From: Chitinophaga sp. CF118
GTDB taxonomy: Bacteria > Bacteroidota > Bacteroidia > Chitinophagales > Chitinophagaceae
Direction: 5' to 3'
Assembly (NCBI RefSeq): GCF_900112615.1
Contig: NZ_FOMK01000001.1
Location: forward strand, 248,001 to 312,000
Length of the DNA stretch: 64,000 bases
Both the position numbers and the translations under genes were made by a program. Shown here one piece after another: positions 1 to 9,708 of the stretch. How positions within the stretch are numbered: the first letter of the stretch is position 1; every line of letters begins with the position of its first letter. The notes under the pieces are model-generated. The model was not told the DNA's origin, made no database searches, and saw only the letters and a program-made list of their open reading frames with translations.

Positions 1-662
1 TCTACATGACAACAATCATTCACCTGCATACAATGCTTATGCGTTGGATCTGCTTTCGTCATATGCCTCTCCGGCAATCCATGATAGCTGAACAACAACT
101 GGTCAAAGTCCTGCTGTAAATAAGGCCGCATACTTTCTGCCATCGCATTAATGTAATCCGGTTCACTATAGAACGGAGGTACTGTAGTGATCTTAAATTT
201 GTAGCCTTTCTTCTTATAGATCGTTTTTGCATGCTCTACTGCCGTTTCATAAGAAGACATTGCATAATGCGGATATAACGGCAATAAGATCACTTCCTTC
301 ATATCCGGATTATATTTCAGCAGTTTCTCATAGGCAGATTCCTGCGATGGATTTCCATACCGCATAGCAACTTCAACCGGCATTGACAGATCGTTCTGCA
401 CAGCAGCCTGTAATTGTTTTGTAAGCACTACCAGCGGAGAACCATCTTTCCACCATATCTTTTTATAAGCCTCTGCAGAATTCGGCGCACGCTTAGGAAC
501 AATAATTCCTTTGATCAGCAACAAACGGAACAGATACGGATAATCAATCACCCGCTCGTCCATTAAAAATTCATTAAGATAACGTTTTACATCAGGCACC
601 TCCGTAGAATCCGGCGACCCCAGGTTCATCAAAATGATTCCTATATCAGATTTAGCTTCCAT
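1..662 (-). CDS. hemH: Ferrochelatase, C-terminus cut by window edge
   Basis: Ferrochelatase inserts Fe2+ into protoporphyrin IX, the last step of haem synthesis. The protein begins MEAKSDIGIILMNLGSPDS, the typical HemH start (GxLLxNLGxP), and continues through DERVIDYPYLFRLLL to LFSYHGLPERH, where the histidine of SYHGLP is a family active-site residue. About 220 residues are visible; the remainder lies beyond position 1. The start at 662 is the only ATG fitting the family N-terminus. It is divergent from the hemA operon, with a good Bacteroidota promoter between. The assignment is firm; only the truncation limits it. Confidence 0.95.
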   Translation of the reverse strand, partial: MEAKSDIGIILMNLGSPDSTEVPDVKRYLNEFLMDERVIDYPYLFRLLLIKGIIVPKRAPNSAEAYKKIWWKDGSPLVVLTKQLQAAVQNDLSMPVEVAMRYGNPSQESAYEKLLKYNPDMKEVILLPLYPHYAMSSYETAVEHAKTIYKKKGYKFKITTVPPFYSEPDYINAMAESMRPYLQQDFDQLLFSYHGLPERHMTKADPTHKHCMQVNDCCHV

Positions 663-682
663 TCCCTAACATTAAATTGTTG

Positions 683-711
683 CAAATGTAACAGGTAAAT
701 TGCCCTGCAAA
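683..711 (-). promoter_or_regulatory. Promoter of hemH
   Basis: Read on the minus strand, TTTG (711-708) is followed after 17 nt by TACATTTG (690-683), matching the Bacteroidota -33 TTTG and -7 TAnnTTTG boxes. Transcription would start near 676, giving a leader of about 14 nt. Confidence 0.6.
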
Positions 712-843
712 TGTCATACAATTGTTGAATTAAAGAATGTTGTCGTTTATGATAACAATTATCCGCAGAACTGATAAAAGTCATTTTTCTGCAACGCTTA
801 TTACCAGCGGTAGAAATGACACACTAATGACAGCCTGTTGCCC

Positions 844-871
844 TTTGTTGAGGTGTATGCAAGTATTTTTG
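844..871 (+). promoter_or_regulatory. Promoter of the hemACDEFBL operon
   Basis: TTTG at 844-847 and TATTTTTG at 864-871 fit the -33 and -7 boxes with a 16-nt spacer, slightly short. The start would be near 878, about 17 nt before the hemA ATG. No Shine-Dalgarno sequence is visible in the A/T-rich leader. Confidence 0.55.
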
Positions 872-894
872 CATCCGGAAGCTTATAAAATAAA

Positions 895-2148
895 ATGCAG
901 GGTAGTCATTCAAAAGATATAGCCCATTTTCATATCGTTGGTATCAACTATAAGAAAACAGATGCTGCTATAAGAGGATCGTTCGCAATTAATCAGTCAC
1001 AATACCAGCAATTGCTGGAGGATGCGAAAGCTATACACATGGACGATGTGTTCGTGCTTTCCACCTGTAACAGAACTGAGATCTACGGCTTTGCCGAAGA
1101 TCCTCAACAACTGGTAGAGTTGGTATGCCGCGAAACAGATGGCGATTGCAATCTGTTCAGTCAGCTTTCTTATGTCAAAACAGGGGAAGAAGCCATCAGG
1201 CATCTTTATCAGGTAGGCACAGGATTGGATTCCCAGATTCTGGGAGACTATGAAATAATCGGCCAGATACGTACCGCAACAAAATTTGCCAAACAAAACG
1301 GATGCCTTGGTGGCTTCCAGGAAAGGCTGATCAATAGCGTGTTACAGGTATCAAAACTGATTAAGAACGAAACAGGACTCAGCGCAGGTACCGTATCTGT
1401 TGCATTTGCCACAGTAAGATTACTGGAACATAAAGTACCGGATATCCTTAACAAAAAGATATTACTGGTGGGCGTTGGTAAAATAGGACGGAACACCTGT
1501 AAGAATATGATGGATTACCTGGGTGTTAAACAGATTACACTGGTAAACCGTACTACCACTGTAGCTGCGGAGTTTGCAGGACAACATGGCTTGCGCTATG
1601 CTCCTTTTGAACAACTTGAACAGGAGTTACAGGATGCAGATATCATACTCGTAGCGTCCAATGCACCAGAACCAACTATATTACCAGCTCATTTTACACA
1701 GTCATCGCCCAAACTGATCATAGATCTTTCCATCCCATTCAACGTAGCTCCGGAAGTAAAAGATCTTCCACATATAGAGCTGATTAACGTGGATGAATTA
1801 TCAAAGATCCAGGATGAAACTTTGCAGATGCGTCAGCTGGAAGTACCAAAGGCACTGGCTATTATTGAAGAGCATATGGTAGAATTTCTCTACTGGTACA
1901 AGATGCGCAAACATGCGGTGGTACTGAAAGCAGTGAAAGAGAAATTACACGAAATACACACAAAAGAAATACAACAACAAAAGAACGGCGCTCAATATAA
2001 TTTAGACGATGTGGAAGCAGTATCTTCCCGCATCATCCAGAAAATGATCAATCTGATGGCTGGGAAAGTGCGTAAAGAAGCAGATAAGAGCGATCAGTAT
2101 ATCGCTATGATCAACGATATTTTTGAAACAGGCATAACATATGAGTAA
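895..2148 (+). CDS. hemA: Glutamyl-tRNA reductase
   Basis: Reduces glutamyl-tRNA(Glu) to glutamate-1-semialdehyde with NADPH, the committed step of the C5 tetrapyrrole pathway. The 417-residue length is normal. The catalytic motif STCNRTEIYG has its nucleophilic Cys at residue 58; a Rossmann segment (LLVGVGKIGRNTCKNM) lies near residue 190, and a helical dimerisation tail closes the protein. ATG 895 follows a plausible promoter by about 24 nt. It heads the operon and overlaps hemC by 8 nt, consistent with translational coupling. The firm identity is supported by the whole pathway following in order. Confidence 0.97.
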   Translation: MQGSHSKDIAHFHIVGINYKKTDAAIRGSFAINQSQYQQLLEDAKAIHMDDVFVLSTCNRTEIYGFAEDPQQLVELVCRETDGDCNLFSQLSYVKTGEEAIRHLYQVGTGLDSQILGDYEIIGQIRTATKFAKQNGCLGGFQERLINSVLQVSKLIKNETGLSAGTVSVAFATVRLLEHKVPDILNKKILLVGVGKIGRNTCKNMMDYLGVKQITLVNRTTTVAAEFAGQHGLRYAPFEQLEQELQDADIILVASNAPEPTILPAHFTQSSPKLIIDLSIPFNVAPEVKDLPHIELINVDELSKIQDETLQMRQLEVPKALAIIEEHMVEFLYWYKMRKHAVVLKAVKEKLHEIHTKEIQQQKNGAQYNLDDVEAVSSRIIQKMINLMAGKVRKEADKSDQYIAMINDIFETGITYE

Positions 2149-3070
2149 AGAGATAAAGATAGGTACCCGGGAAAGTCAGCTGGCCTTATGGCAGGCAAAT
2201 AAAGTAAAAGACCTGCTGGAAGCACAGGGATATACCACCGTGCTGGTACCCATCAAAAGTGAAGGAGATATTGACCTGGTTACTCCACTATATGAAATTG
2301 GTGTTCAGGGTATTTTCACCAAAAGCCTTGACATTGCCCTGCTGAACGGACGTATTGATATTGCCGTTCACTCCCTCAAAGATGTGCCCACACAATTACC
2401 TGTGGGAATTATTCAGGCTGCAGTATTAGAAAGAGGTCCTGTAAAGGATCTGCTGGTATATAAAAATGATCTTTCCTTTCTCGATCAGGCTATGGCAAAT
2501 ATTGCTACCAGCAGCGTAAGACGCAAAGCTCAATGGCTACGTAAATATCCACAGCATCAGCTACATAACCTACGCGGAAATGTAAATACCCGCTTACAGA
2601 AACTGGCAGCGGAAAACTGGGATGGTGCCATCTTTGCAGCTGCCGGACTGGAAAGAATAGGTATACGCCCTGCAAAATCAATAGAACTGGACTGGATGCT
2701 TCCAGCACCCGCACAAGGTGCAGTAGTTGCCGTTTGCCGCGGAGAAGATGATTTTTGCAGACAGGCATGTGCACCTTTAAATCACTTACCAACGGCATTG
2801 AGTACACGCATTGAAAGGGATTTTTTACGCACGCTTATGGGTGGATGTACCACTCCTATCAGTGCCTACGCTTTCATTGAAGAAAATACCATACATTTTT
2901 CAGGTGAACTGTGCAGCCTTGATGGAAAAGAATTGCTGAGCATACAGGAAGAAGTTTCACTGGAACATGCGGCGACTATAGGTATCACGGCAGCAGAAAA
3001 GATCCTGGCACAGGGCGGCGACAAAATCGTAGCACAGATAAGACATGTCAGTCAAGATATTAAGCACTAA
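2141..3070 (+). CDS. hemC: Hydroxymethylbilane synthase (porphobilinogen deaminase)
   Basis: Polymerises four porphobilinogens into hydroxymethylbilane on a dipyrromethane cofactor. The 309-residue protein starts IKIGTRESQLALWQA (family signature), has the catalytic-loop region AVHSLKDVPTQLP, and GGCTTPISAY carrying the cysteine that binds the cofactor. It overlaps hemA upstream by 8 nt and hemD downstream by 26 nt. Confidence 0.97.
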   Translation: MSKEIKIGTRESQLALWQANKVKDLLEAQGYTTVLVPIKSEGDIDLVTPLYEIGVQGIFTKSLDIALLNGRIDIAVHSLKDVPTQLPVGIIQAAVLERGPVKDLLVYKNDLSFLDQAMANIATSSVRRKAQWLRKYPQHQLHNLRGNVNTRLQKLAAENWDGAIFAAAGLERIGIRPAKSIELDWMLPAPAQGAVVAVCRGEDDFCRQACAPLNHLPTALSTRIERDFLRTLMGGCTTPISAYAFIEENTIHFSGELCSLDGKELLSIQEEVSLEHAATIGITAAEKILAQGGDKIVAQIRHVSQDIKH

Positions 3071-3716
3071 AGAATTACCCGCATCCCTGCTTGCAACAGC
3101 AGCAGAAAAGGGTGTCCATATCACCGTAGCTAAGTTCATTCACATACAGCCTGTCAGTACAAACGCTATACTACCTGCAAAAAGTGTTGTCATATTCACC
3201 AGTTCAAATGCAGTGAATAATGTGAATGCAGATAATCCGGACTGGCAGGTTTTTTGTTTAAACGGAGCTACTCTGGAAGCCGTAAAAGAACGTTTTCCAA
3301 ATACATCCGTGATTGCTACCGCCACCAATGCTACTGCACTGGCGCAGCAGATCATCCAACAAGGTAATATCACATCGGCAGTTTTCTTCTGTGGCAATAA
3401 ACGACGTGATGAACTGCCAGACCTGTTACAACAACACGGTATTGCTATAGAAGAGATAGTAGTATACGAAACAATTGAAGTGCCTGCGGTTACAACAAAC
3501 GATTATGATGGCATCTTCTTTTTCAGTCCCAGTGGCGTGAAAAGTTATTTCACGGCAAACACGCCACCGGAACATACAGTTTGCTTTGCTATCGGTCATA
3601 CCACGGCAAACGCTTTAAATGAGCATACCACCAACAAAATTATTATCAACCCGGATGTGCCTTCGGCAGAGCAAATGGTGCAAACGGCTATATCGTATTT
3701 TAACAACATCAATTGA
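3045..3716 (+). CDS. hemD: Uroporphyrinogen-III synthase
   Basis: Closes hydroxymethylbilane to uroporphyrinogen III with D-ring inversion. HemD proteins diverge strongly, so the call rests on position between hemC and hemE, a 223-residue length, and local motifs: [12 protein letters not shown] near residue 45, VVYETIEVP near 142, and [12 protein letters not shown] near 157, the characteristic serine-rich loop of domain 2. ATG 3045 lies inside hemC, giving a 26-nt overlap. No catalytic residue can be named with confidence. Confidence 0.9.
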   Translation: MSVKILSTKELPASLLATAAEKGVHITVAKFIHIQPVSTNAILPAKSVVIFTSSNAVNNVNADNPDWQVFCLNGATLEAVKERFPNTSVIATATNATALAQQIIQQGNITSAVFFCGNKRRDELPDLLQQHGIAIEEIVVYETIEVPAVTTNDYDGIFFFSPSGVKSYFTANTPPEHTVCFAIGHTTANALNEHTTNKIIINPDVPSAEQMVQTAISYFNNIN

Positions 3717-3721
3717 TACAA

Positions 3722-4747
3722 ATGAGTGCATTGAAGAATGACCTTTTGCTGAAAGCTTTACGCGGAGAACCAACAGAACGTACACCCGTATGGATGATGC
3801 GCCAGGCAGGAAGATACCTGCCGGATTACATCAAGTTGCGGGAAAAATATTCCTTCTTCGAACGTTGTATGAATCCCGAACTGGCTACGGAAATTACCGT
3901 AATGCCCGTACACCAGATAGGTGTGGATGCCGCCATCATCTTTTCAGATATACTGGTTGTTCCTCAGGCTATGGGACTGGAAGTGCAGTTGATAGAAAAA
4001 ACAGGACCGGTATTACCAAACCCGATTAAAAGTGCTGCCGACCTGAAACGTGTTTGCGTTCCTGATGTAAAAGATACGCTGCACTATGTATTTGATGCGT
4101 TAAGTCTTACGAAAAAAACACTGGCAGGTGCAGTACCTCTCATCGGTTTTGCAGGTTCTCCCTGGACATTGCTTTGCTACATGGTACAGGGCAAAGGCTC
4201 CAAAACATTTGATGAAGCAAAAACATTCTGTTATCAGCAACCCGCAGTAGCACACCAATTATTGCAAATGCTTACCGATACCACGATTGCTTACCTGAAA
4301 GCACAGGTGGAAGCCGGTGCCGATTGTGTACAGATCTTTGATTCATGGGGAGGATTATTAAGTCCTGCGGACTTTGAAACCTTCTCCCTCCAATATATGC
4401 GGCAGATAGTTGCTGCACTGAAAGATGTTGCTCCAGTAACTGTATTTGCCAAAGGTGCCTGGTTTGCACTGGAAGAAATGGCAGCAACAGGCGCAAACTG
4501 TCTGGGAGTTGACTGGTGTATCCAGCCAGCACGTGCAAGACAGTTTGCTGGGAATAATGTAACCCTGCAGGGAAATTTTGACCCTGCCAAACTGCTCGCC
4601 CCCATCCCGGAAATTAAGAAAGCCGTGAAGGAAATGATGGCCGGTTTTGGCAACCACCGTTACATCGCTAACTTAGGTCACGGTATTCTGCCAAATGTAC
4701 CGGTAGATCATGCAAAAGCATTTGTAGATACGGTAAAGGAGAACTAA
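3722..4747 (+). CDS. hemE: Uroporphyrinogen decarboxylase
   Basis: Decarboxylates the four acetate side chains of uroporphyrinogen III to give coproporphyrinogen III. The protein has the family motif [16 protein letters not shown] near residue 21 and [14 protein letters not shown] near 140; [14 protein letters not shown] near the C-terminus carries the conserved histidine. The frame is open from TTG 3713, but ATG 3722 (MSALKND) fits the family and gives 341 residues. It starts 5 nt after the hemD stop and ends directly before the hemF ATG. Confidence 0.96.
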   Translation: MSALKNDLLLKALRGEPTERTPVWMMRQAGRYLPDYIKLREKYSFFERCMNPELATEITVMPVHQIGVDAAIIFSDILVVPQAMGLEVQLIEKTGPVLPNPIKSAADLKRVCVPDVKDTLHYVFDALSLTKKTLAGAVPLIGFAGSPWTLLCYMVQGKGSKTFDEAKTFCYQQPAVAHQLLQMLTDTTIAYLKAQVEAGADCVQIFDSWGGLLSPADFETFSLQYMRQIVAALKDVAPVTVFAKGAWFALEEMAATGANCLGVDWCIQPARARQFAGNNVTLQGNFDPAKLLAPIPEIKKAVKEMMAGFGNHRYIANLGHGILPNVPVDHAKAFVDTVKEN

Positions 4748-5659
4748 ATGAGTATCAAGGAAAATTTCATATCACTCATCCATCGCCTGCAGAACGAAAT
4801 CTGTGCGGCACTCGAAGAAATAGATGGCAAAGCTACTTTCCGTGAAGACCGCTGGGAACGCCCCGGTGGTGGTGGTGGCATTTCACGCGTAATTGCCGAT
4901 GGGAATGTGTTTGAGAAAGGTGGTGTCAACACCTCTATCGTACATGGGGAGTTGCCCGAACTGATGGCTAAACAATTCGGTGTCAGCGATGCACAGTTTA
5001 TGGCCTGCGGCGTTTCCCTGGTAATTCACCCGGTGAACCCATTTGTACCCACCGTACATGCCAACTTCCGTTATTTCGAACTGTATGATGAACAGGGCAA
5101 CCTGAAGGATAGCTGGTTTGGTGGAGGAGCAGATCTCACCCCTTACTACCTCGATGAAAAAGATGGGATTCACTTTCACCAGACATTCAAGGATGCCTGC
5201 GATCCTTTCGGGAAAGAACTGTATCCGCTGTACAAAAAACATTGCGACGAATACTTTGTAAACAAGCACCGTAATAACGAAGCAAGGGGTATAGGCGGCA
5301 TCTTCTACGATTATCTCCGCCCTACCGAAGAACGGAGTGCTGAACAACTATACAACTTTGCCAAAGCAAACGGCGAAGCGCTCATACATGCTTATCTTCC
5401 TATTGTTAAACGAACAAAAGATATACCATATACTACCGCACATAAAGACTGGCAGGAATACAGGCGTGGACGTTATGTGGAGTTCAACCTGATCCATGAC
5501 AGAGGTACTTTATTTGGCCTTAAAACCAATGGAAGGATAGAATCAATCTTAATGAGCCTGCCGCCGCGAGCCCGCTGGGAATATGATTATCATCCGGAAC
5601 CAGGTGGCAGGGAAGCTGAGTTACTGGAATATCTGAAGCCCAGGGAATGGGCTAAATAA
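4748..5659 (+). CDS. hemF: Oxygen-dependent coproporphyrinogen-III oxidase
   Basis: Converts coproporphyrinogen III to protoporphyrinogen IX using O2. The 303-residue protein carries hallmark segments: WERPGGGGGISRVI near residue 37, HANFRYFE, SWFGGGADLTPYYL near 121 and YVEFNLIHDRGTLFGL near 231. Its ATG directly abuts the hemE stop codon. The oxygen-dependent form suits an aerobic lifestyle; an anaerobic HemN is not in this window, nor is any protoporphyrinogen oxidase. Confidence 0.97.
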   Translation: MSIKENFISLIHRLQNEICAALEEIDGKATFREDRWERPGGGGGISRVIADGNVFEKGGVNTSIVHGELPELMAKQFGVSDAQFMACGVSLVIHPVNPFVPTVHANFRYFELYDEQGNLKDSWFGGGADLTPYYLDEKDGIHFHQTFKDACDPFGKELYPLYKKHCDEYFVNKHRNNEARGIGGIFYDYLRPTEERSAEQLYNFAKANGEALIHAYLPIVKRTKDIPYTTAHKDWQEYRRGRYVEFNLIHDRGTLFGLKTNGRIESILMSLPPRARWEYDYHPEPGGREAELLEYLKPREWAK

Positions 5660-5678
5660 CATACTAAAAGATCAAATT

Positions 5679-6644
5679 ATGATACGCAGAAACAGGATTT
5701 TAAGGACCACTCCAGCCATCCGTGCGATGGTAGCGGAAACAATATTAAAGCCCAGTGATTTCATTGCACCTTTATTTATCACCGAAGGAGAACATGTGAA
5801 AGAGGAGATCAGTTCCATGCCCGGTTATTTCCGGTATTCATTAGATGGGACCGTAAAAGAGGCAAAAGAATTGTGGAGTATGGGTATTAAAAGTGTACTG
5901 CTCTTTATTAAATGCCCGGACGAACTGAAAGATAATAAAGGAACCGAAGCCGTAAATCCTAACGGGTTGATGCAGCGGGCTATCAAAGCAATCAAAAATG
6001 CCATTCCTGAAATGGTGGTGATGACAGACGTTGCACTGGATCCTTACTCTTCCTATGGTCATGATGGTATAGTGGAAGGAGAAACAATTGTGAACGATGC
6101 TACAGTAGAAGTACTGGCACGTATGAGCGTAAGCCATGCAGAAGCAGGCGCTGATATCGTTGCCCCCAGCGATATGATGGATGGCCGCATTCTGGCAATC
6201 CGTACTGCACTGGAACAGAGCAATCTGACCGATACAGGAATTATGGCCTACAGTGCAAAATATGCATCCTGCTTTTACGGTCCTTTCCGTGATGCACTGG
6301 ATTCAGCACCAGGATTTGGCGATAAGAAAACTTACCAGATGGATTATGCGAACTCCCGCGAAGCTATCAAGGAAACACTGATAGATATTGAGGAAGGAGC
6401 TGACATTGTGATGGTAAAGCCTGCATTGGCATACCTGGATATCATCAGGATTATTAAAGAACGCACAACTGTACCGGTAAGTGCTTATCATGTGAGTGGT
6501 GAATATGCAATGGTGAAAGCAGCTGCTAAAATGGGCTGGCTTGACGAAAATAAAGCGATACTGGAAATTATGACCAGTATTAAACGTTCAGGTGCAGATC
6601 TGATTGCGACTTATTTTGCAAAAGATGCGGTGCGGTTATTGTAA
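5679..6644 (+). CDS. hemB: Delta-aminolevulinic acid dehydratase (porphobilinogen synthase)
   Basis: Condenses two 5-aminolevulinates to porphobilinogen. The 321-residue protein has two Schiff-base lysine segments, AYSAKYASCFYGPF and IVMVKPALAYLD. The metal-site segment reads DVALDPYSSYGHDG, so the three zinc-binding cysteines of E. coli or animal enzymes are absent and an Asp-rich form is present, as in Mg-dependent plant and Pseudomonas enzymes. It starts 19 nt after hemF. Although early in the pathway, it sits sixth in the operon. Confidence 0.97.
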   Translation: MIRRNRILRTTPAIRAMVAETILKPSDFIAPLFITEGEHVKEEISSMPGYFRYSLDGTVKEAKELWSMGIKSVLLFIKCPDELKDNKGTEAVNPNGLMQRAIKAIKNAIPEMVVMTDVALDPYSSYGHDGIVEGETIVNDATVEVLARMSVSHAEAGADIVAPSDMMDGRILAIRTALEQSNLTDTGIMAYSAKYASCFYGPFRDALDSAPGFGDKKTYQMDYANSREAIKETLIDIEEGADIVMVKPALAYLDIIRIIKERTTVPVSAYHVSGEYAMVKAAAKMGWLDENKAILEIMTSIKRSGADLIATYFAKDAVRLL

Positions 6645-6668
6645 TCAAACTAGTAATATTCATCTACC

Positions 6669-7955
6669 ATGTACGATCTCAGTAAAACATTATTCGAAAG
6701 GGCACAAAGAGTAATTCCGGGTGGCGTTAATTCGCCAGTACGCGCATTTAAAGGCGTAGGCGGCACTCCCATTTTCATGAAAAGTGCCAAAGGCGCTTAT
6801 CTGTACGATGTGGATGGAAACCGCTACATAGATTACATCAATTCATGGGGGCCCATGATCCTGGGGCATGCTTACGAACCAGTGGTGAAAGCGATCCAGG
6901 AATATGCTACCTACTCTACTTCTTTCGGTGCACCAACAGAGCTGGAAACCAAAATAGCAGAATTGATCGTAGCTATGGTGCCTAATATTGACCAGGTACG
7001 TATGGTGAATTCCGGTACGGAAGCCTGTATGTCTGCCCTCAGGGTGGCGAGAGGTTATACCGGCCGCAATAAGTTCATCAAATTCGAAGGGAACTATCAT
7101 GGTCATGCAGATGCATTTCTGGTGAGTGCCGGTAGCGGTGTTGCGACTCTTGATATACAATCTGTTCCAGGTGTTACGCAAAGCGTTGCCGCAGATACCT
7201 TAACGGCTCCTTATAATAATCTGCCGGCAGTAGAAAAACTGGTAGCAGAATATTCTGACCAGATTGCAGCGATCATTGTAGAACCGGTAGCTGGTAATAT
7301 GGGCTGTATACTGCCACAGCCAGGCTTCCTGGAGGGTTTACGTACCTTGTGTGATGCCCATAATATCCTGCTCATTTTTGATGAAGTAATGACTGGTTTC
7401 AGATTGGCCAGAGGAGGTGCACAGGAACTGTTCAATATTAAAGCAGATTTGGTTACCTTTGGCAAGATTATTGGCGCAGGTATGCCAGTTGGAGCCTTTG
7501 CCGGACGCAGTGAAATTATGCAACATGTAGCCCCTGTTGGTAAAGTATACCAGGCAGGTACGTTAAGCGGCAATCCAATTGCCATGATAGCAGGATATAC
7601 TCTACTACAGACATTGAACGAGAATCCGGATATATACCGGCAGCTGGCAGAAAAAGGAGCTTATTTGTCAGGTGGATTACAAACAACTTTAAGTGCAGCA
7701 GGCATTGTTCACCAGGTTAATAACCTCGGATCTATGTTGAGTGTTCATTTCGCAGAGTATCCAATCGTTAATTTTGATGCAGCATCCGGAGCCAACAACG
7801 AATTATTTAAACATTTCTTTCATGCCATGCTGGAACGGGGTATCTATCTCCCACCATCTGCTTTTGAAAGTTGGTTTATAAGTAATGCATTAACAATAGA
7901 AGATATGGACCGTACAATAGCAGCTGTTAAAGATACTATTCAGGTCATTAAATAG
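6669..7955 (+). CDS. hemL: Glutamate-1-semialdehyde 2,1-aminomutase
   Basis: PLP enzyme turning glutamate-1-semialdehyde into 5-aminolevulinate. The 428-residue protein starts [20 protein letters not shown], the family signature. It has the PLP-phosphate region [15 protein letters not shown], the cofactor Asp in [10 protein letters not shown], and the Schiff-base lysine K266 in [13 protein letters not shown]. It is last in the operon, 24 nt after hemB, and is followed by a strong terminator. With HemA it completes the C5 route to ALA. Confidence 0.97.
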   Translation: MYDLSKTLFERAQRVIPGGVNSPVRAFKGVGGTPIFMKSAKGAYLYDVDGNRYIDYINSWGPMILGHAYEPVVKAIQEYATYSTSFGAPTELETKIAELIVAMVPNIDQVRMVNSGTEACMSALRVARGYTGRNKFIKFEGNYHGHADAFLVSAGSGVATLDIQSVPGVTQSVAADTLTAPYNNLPAVEKLVAEYSDQIAAIIVEPVAGNMGCILPQPGFLEGLRTLCDAHNILLIFDEVMTGFRLARGGAQELFNIKADLVTFGKIIGAGMPVGAFAGRSEIMQHVAPVGKVYQAGTLSGNPIAMIAGYTLLQTLNENPDIYRQLAEKGAYLSGGLQTTLSAAGIVHQVNNLGSMLSVHFAEYPIVNFDAASGANNELFKHFFHAMLERGIYLPPSAFESWFISNALTIEDMDRTIAAVKDTIQVIK

Positions 7956-7987
7956 TTAACAATTCAAATCCTGTGCAGAGTGGAGAA

Positions 7988-8020
7988 ACGCCCCGGTCAA
8001 GTACCGGGGCGTTTTGTTTT
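7988..8020 (+). terminator. Terminator of the hem operon
   Basis: A perfect 10-bp GC-rich stem (7988-7997 with 8003-8012) closes a 5-nt loop and runs into TTTGTTTTTA. It lies 32 nt after hemL and just before the convergent esterase stop. Confidence 0.85.
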
Positions 8021-8024
8021 TATT

Positions 8025-8813
8025 CTATTTCTTTGTATTCGAAAATAACCATTTCAGCAATCCAGGTTCTGCAAAAACATTATCCCAGCTGTTATGCCCT
8101 ACTCCCGGATATTCTGTATACTGTACATCCGCATTCAGCGCTTTCAATGCCTTGTAATAATCCTGGGAAAAGGTAACCGGCACTACAGGGTCTGCACCAC
8201 CATGGAAAATCCATACAGGCACCTTTGCAAAGCGTGCAGCAGTGGCTGCATTTCCTGCTCCGCAGATAGGAAAAGCAGCTGCCCATACTTTCGGATAACG
8301 GGTTATCAGATCGAATGTTCCCATTCCTCCGAGAGACAAACCTCCGATGTATACCTTTTTACTGTTTATTTTACCTGTTTTGAGAAGGCTGTCCAGCAAT
8401 GACTTTACCATCTGCCCAGGTACAGGCTCCCTGTCATTTTCAGAGAATATCAGCCCTGTCACTTTACCAGTATTGTCCCTGTTCAAACGTAATGGTGCCC
8501 AGGTGGAATCTTTAGGGCATTGCGGAAATATTACGAAAGAAGGGTATTGCTGACGAAGGGAATCTTTGAGGAATAAACTACCCCCATGCAGCAATTGAGC
8601 GGCATTATCGCCGCCTCTCTCCCCTGCTCCATGCAGGAAAATAACCAGCGGATAAGATTTCTGACTATCATAATTGACAGGTAGCAACATACGGTAACGT
8701 AGTGTATCTCCATTATGGATATATGTTTCATAACTGTATGCACTGTAGTCCTGTGCTTGTGCAAATAGCCCCATACACAGGAAGATTAATAGGTAACAAA
8801 ACGTTTTCATCAT
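8025..8813 (-). CDS. Secreted alpha/beta hydrolase (esterase / predicted peptidase type)
   Basis: The first 20 residues form a signal peptide (LLIFLCMGLFAQAQ), so export is expected. The mature part is an alpha/beta hydrolase of the phospholipase/carboxylesterase type: oxyanion region PLVIFLHGAGERGG, nucleophile elbow GGLSLGGMGTF (Ser of GxSxG), acid region FHGGADPVVP, and catalytic His in GVGHNSWDN. The 262 residues include the signal. The substrate is not predictable; many Bacteroidota carry such enzymes for acyl or feruloyl esters on polysaccharides. It is monocistronic, and its start lies beside the degenerate methyltransferase fragment at 8816. Confidence 0.85.
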   Translation of the reverse strand: MMKTFCYLLIFLCMGLFAQAQDYSAYSYETYIHNGDTLRYRMLLPVNYDSQKSYPLVIFLHGAGERGGDNAAQLLHGGSLFLKDSLRQQYPSFVIFPQCPKDSTWAPLRLNRDNTGKVTGLIFSENDREPVPGQMVKSLLDSLLKTGKINSKKVYIGGLSLGGMGTFDLITRYPKVWAAAFPICGAGNAATAARFAKVPVWIFHGGADPVVPVTFSQDYYKALKALNADVQYTEYPGVGHNSWDNVFAEPGLLKWLFSNTKK

Positions 8814-8815
8814 GG

Positions 8816-8902
8816 AATGTTTTTCCCAAGATAATAATAACCTGGTATTTCAATATGAAATGCAGTTCGATTTTCATATCAGGACGGAAAAATAACAGTC
8901 CT
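8816..8902 (-). pseudogene. Remnant of the 3' end of a methyltransferase gene
   Basis: These 87 bp align without gaps to 11409-11495, the 3' end and trailer of the intact methyltransferase gene, with 75 of 87 positions identical. Read on the minus strand the fragment encodes LLFFRPDMKIELHFILKY against LVFFRPDMKIKQHFVLKY in the intact gene, and the TAG stop has become CAG. Upstream of it the similarity ends. It therefore looks like a broken second copy of the gene tail, marking the left edge of the block up to 11408. Confidence 0.8.
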
Positions 8903-9137
8903 GGTGTTAAAGTCTCTTTATTTCGTGCCCAAACCCTTGCTTTGTCGATATACAGTGCAAATCAAAATCCCAAAGAGCATCAAACAATTGGCTAACAATA
9001 AGTTATTGCACGGCACAGTCATTGTATTTTCTTTTATTGATTAGGGATTTAAACTGGACGTAGCTATAGATAAGTTGTTGTTAGTACCTCTCTAATGAAA
9101 TATAAAATCAAATATTTAATCTTTAAAAAATCTAAAA
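8903..9137. other. Non-coding left part of the accessory block
   Basis: With the remnant before it, the gene-free stretch runs from 8814 to 9137. No open frame, tRNA, clear promoter or stable hairpin was recognised here; the last 40 bases are very A/T-rich and directly precede the next ATG. Confidence 0.5.
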
Positions 9138-9512
9138 ATGAATGATGAACAATTAATTGAATTAACTAAAGATCTTATCTATCATGCCACGCATTTTGAT
9201 GTGCCGTATGTTAAGGATGCTTATGCAGATAAATTATTGATAGTTAAAGTTGATGAGAATGGAGTAGTGGATACCATGAACAAAGAACAGCTCCTTAATT
9301 TTATTCAGGGGAACAAGGATGCGAATGCCGAACCAATTTCCTCCAAGACTGAATATCATTACGCTGTATGTGAAGAAAACATGGGAATGGTGGTGATTAC
9401 CCGCGAACTGGTATTTGATGGAAAATTAAATAGAAAGTTCTTTACCCTGTTTTGGGAATATCTGTCGGGAAGATGGCAGATCGTCAAAGAATCAGCAGTA
9501 GTACGCAGTTAA
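9138..9512 (+). CDS. NTF2-like / SnoaL-like small protein
   Basis: A 124-residue protein without signal peptide. The pattern, an N-terminal helix (DEQLIELTKDLIYHATHFD), central strands, and a C-terminal RKFFTLFWEYLSGRWQIVKE with the W-x-I/V strand, resembles the NTF2-like fold seen in DUF4440 and SnoaL proteins. No catalytic residues can be assigned and the role is unknown. It is the first gene in the block between the duplicated methyltransferase ends. Confidence 0.6.
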   Translation: MNDEQLIELTKDLIYHATHFDVPYVKDAYADKLLIVKVDENGVVDTMNKEQLLNFIQGNKDANAEPISSKTEYHYAVCEENMGMVVITRELVFDGKLNRKFFTLFWEYLSGRWQIVKESAVVRS

Positions 9513-9708
9513 GAAATTCTCAATGAACATTGTTTCGCCATTGAACTGATTTTGGCGTACACCTAAATAAACCTTACATCATTGAGCGTCCTTACTGGAT
9601 CAAGTAACGGATTGAAGCCTGCCTTCTTATGTTACTTCGATTAAGCTTAAAATATATCAGCTATATATTAATCGCAATTCAATAATTAAAATAAAATTGA
9701 AAACCATC

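Noticed and set aside
737..922. 61-codon frame before hemA
   Set aside because: It covers the hemA promoter and overlaps the hemA start; no family features.
9513..9708. Insertion-sequence remnant between the NTF2-like gene and the hydrolase
   Set aside because: Read in several frames without finding transposase motifs or terminal repeats.
9697..9708. TTG start of the exported hydrolase
   Set aside because: The ATG at 9709 gives a standard signal peptide; similar TTG/GTG extensions were rejected for hemE, oxyR, carbonic anhydrase, the 13253 gene and ctpA.
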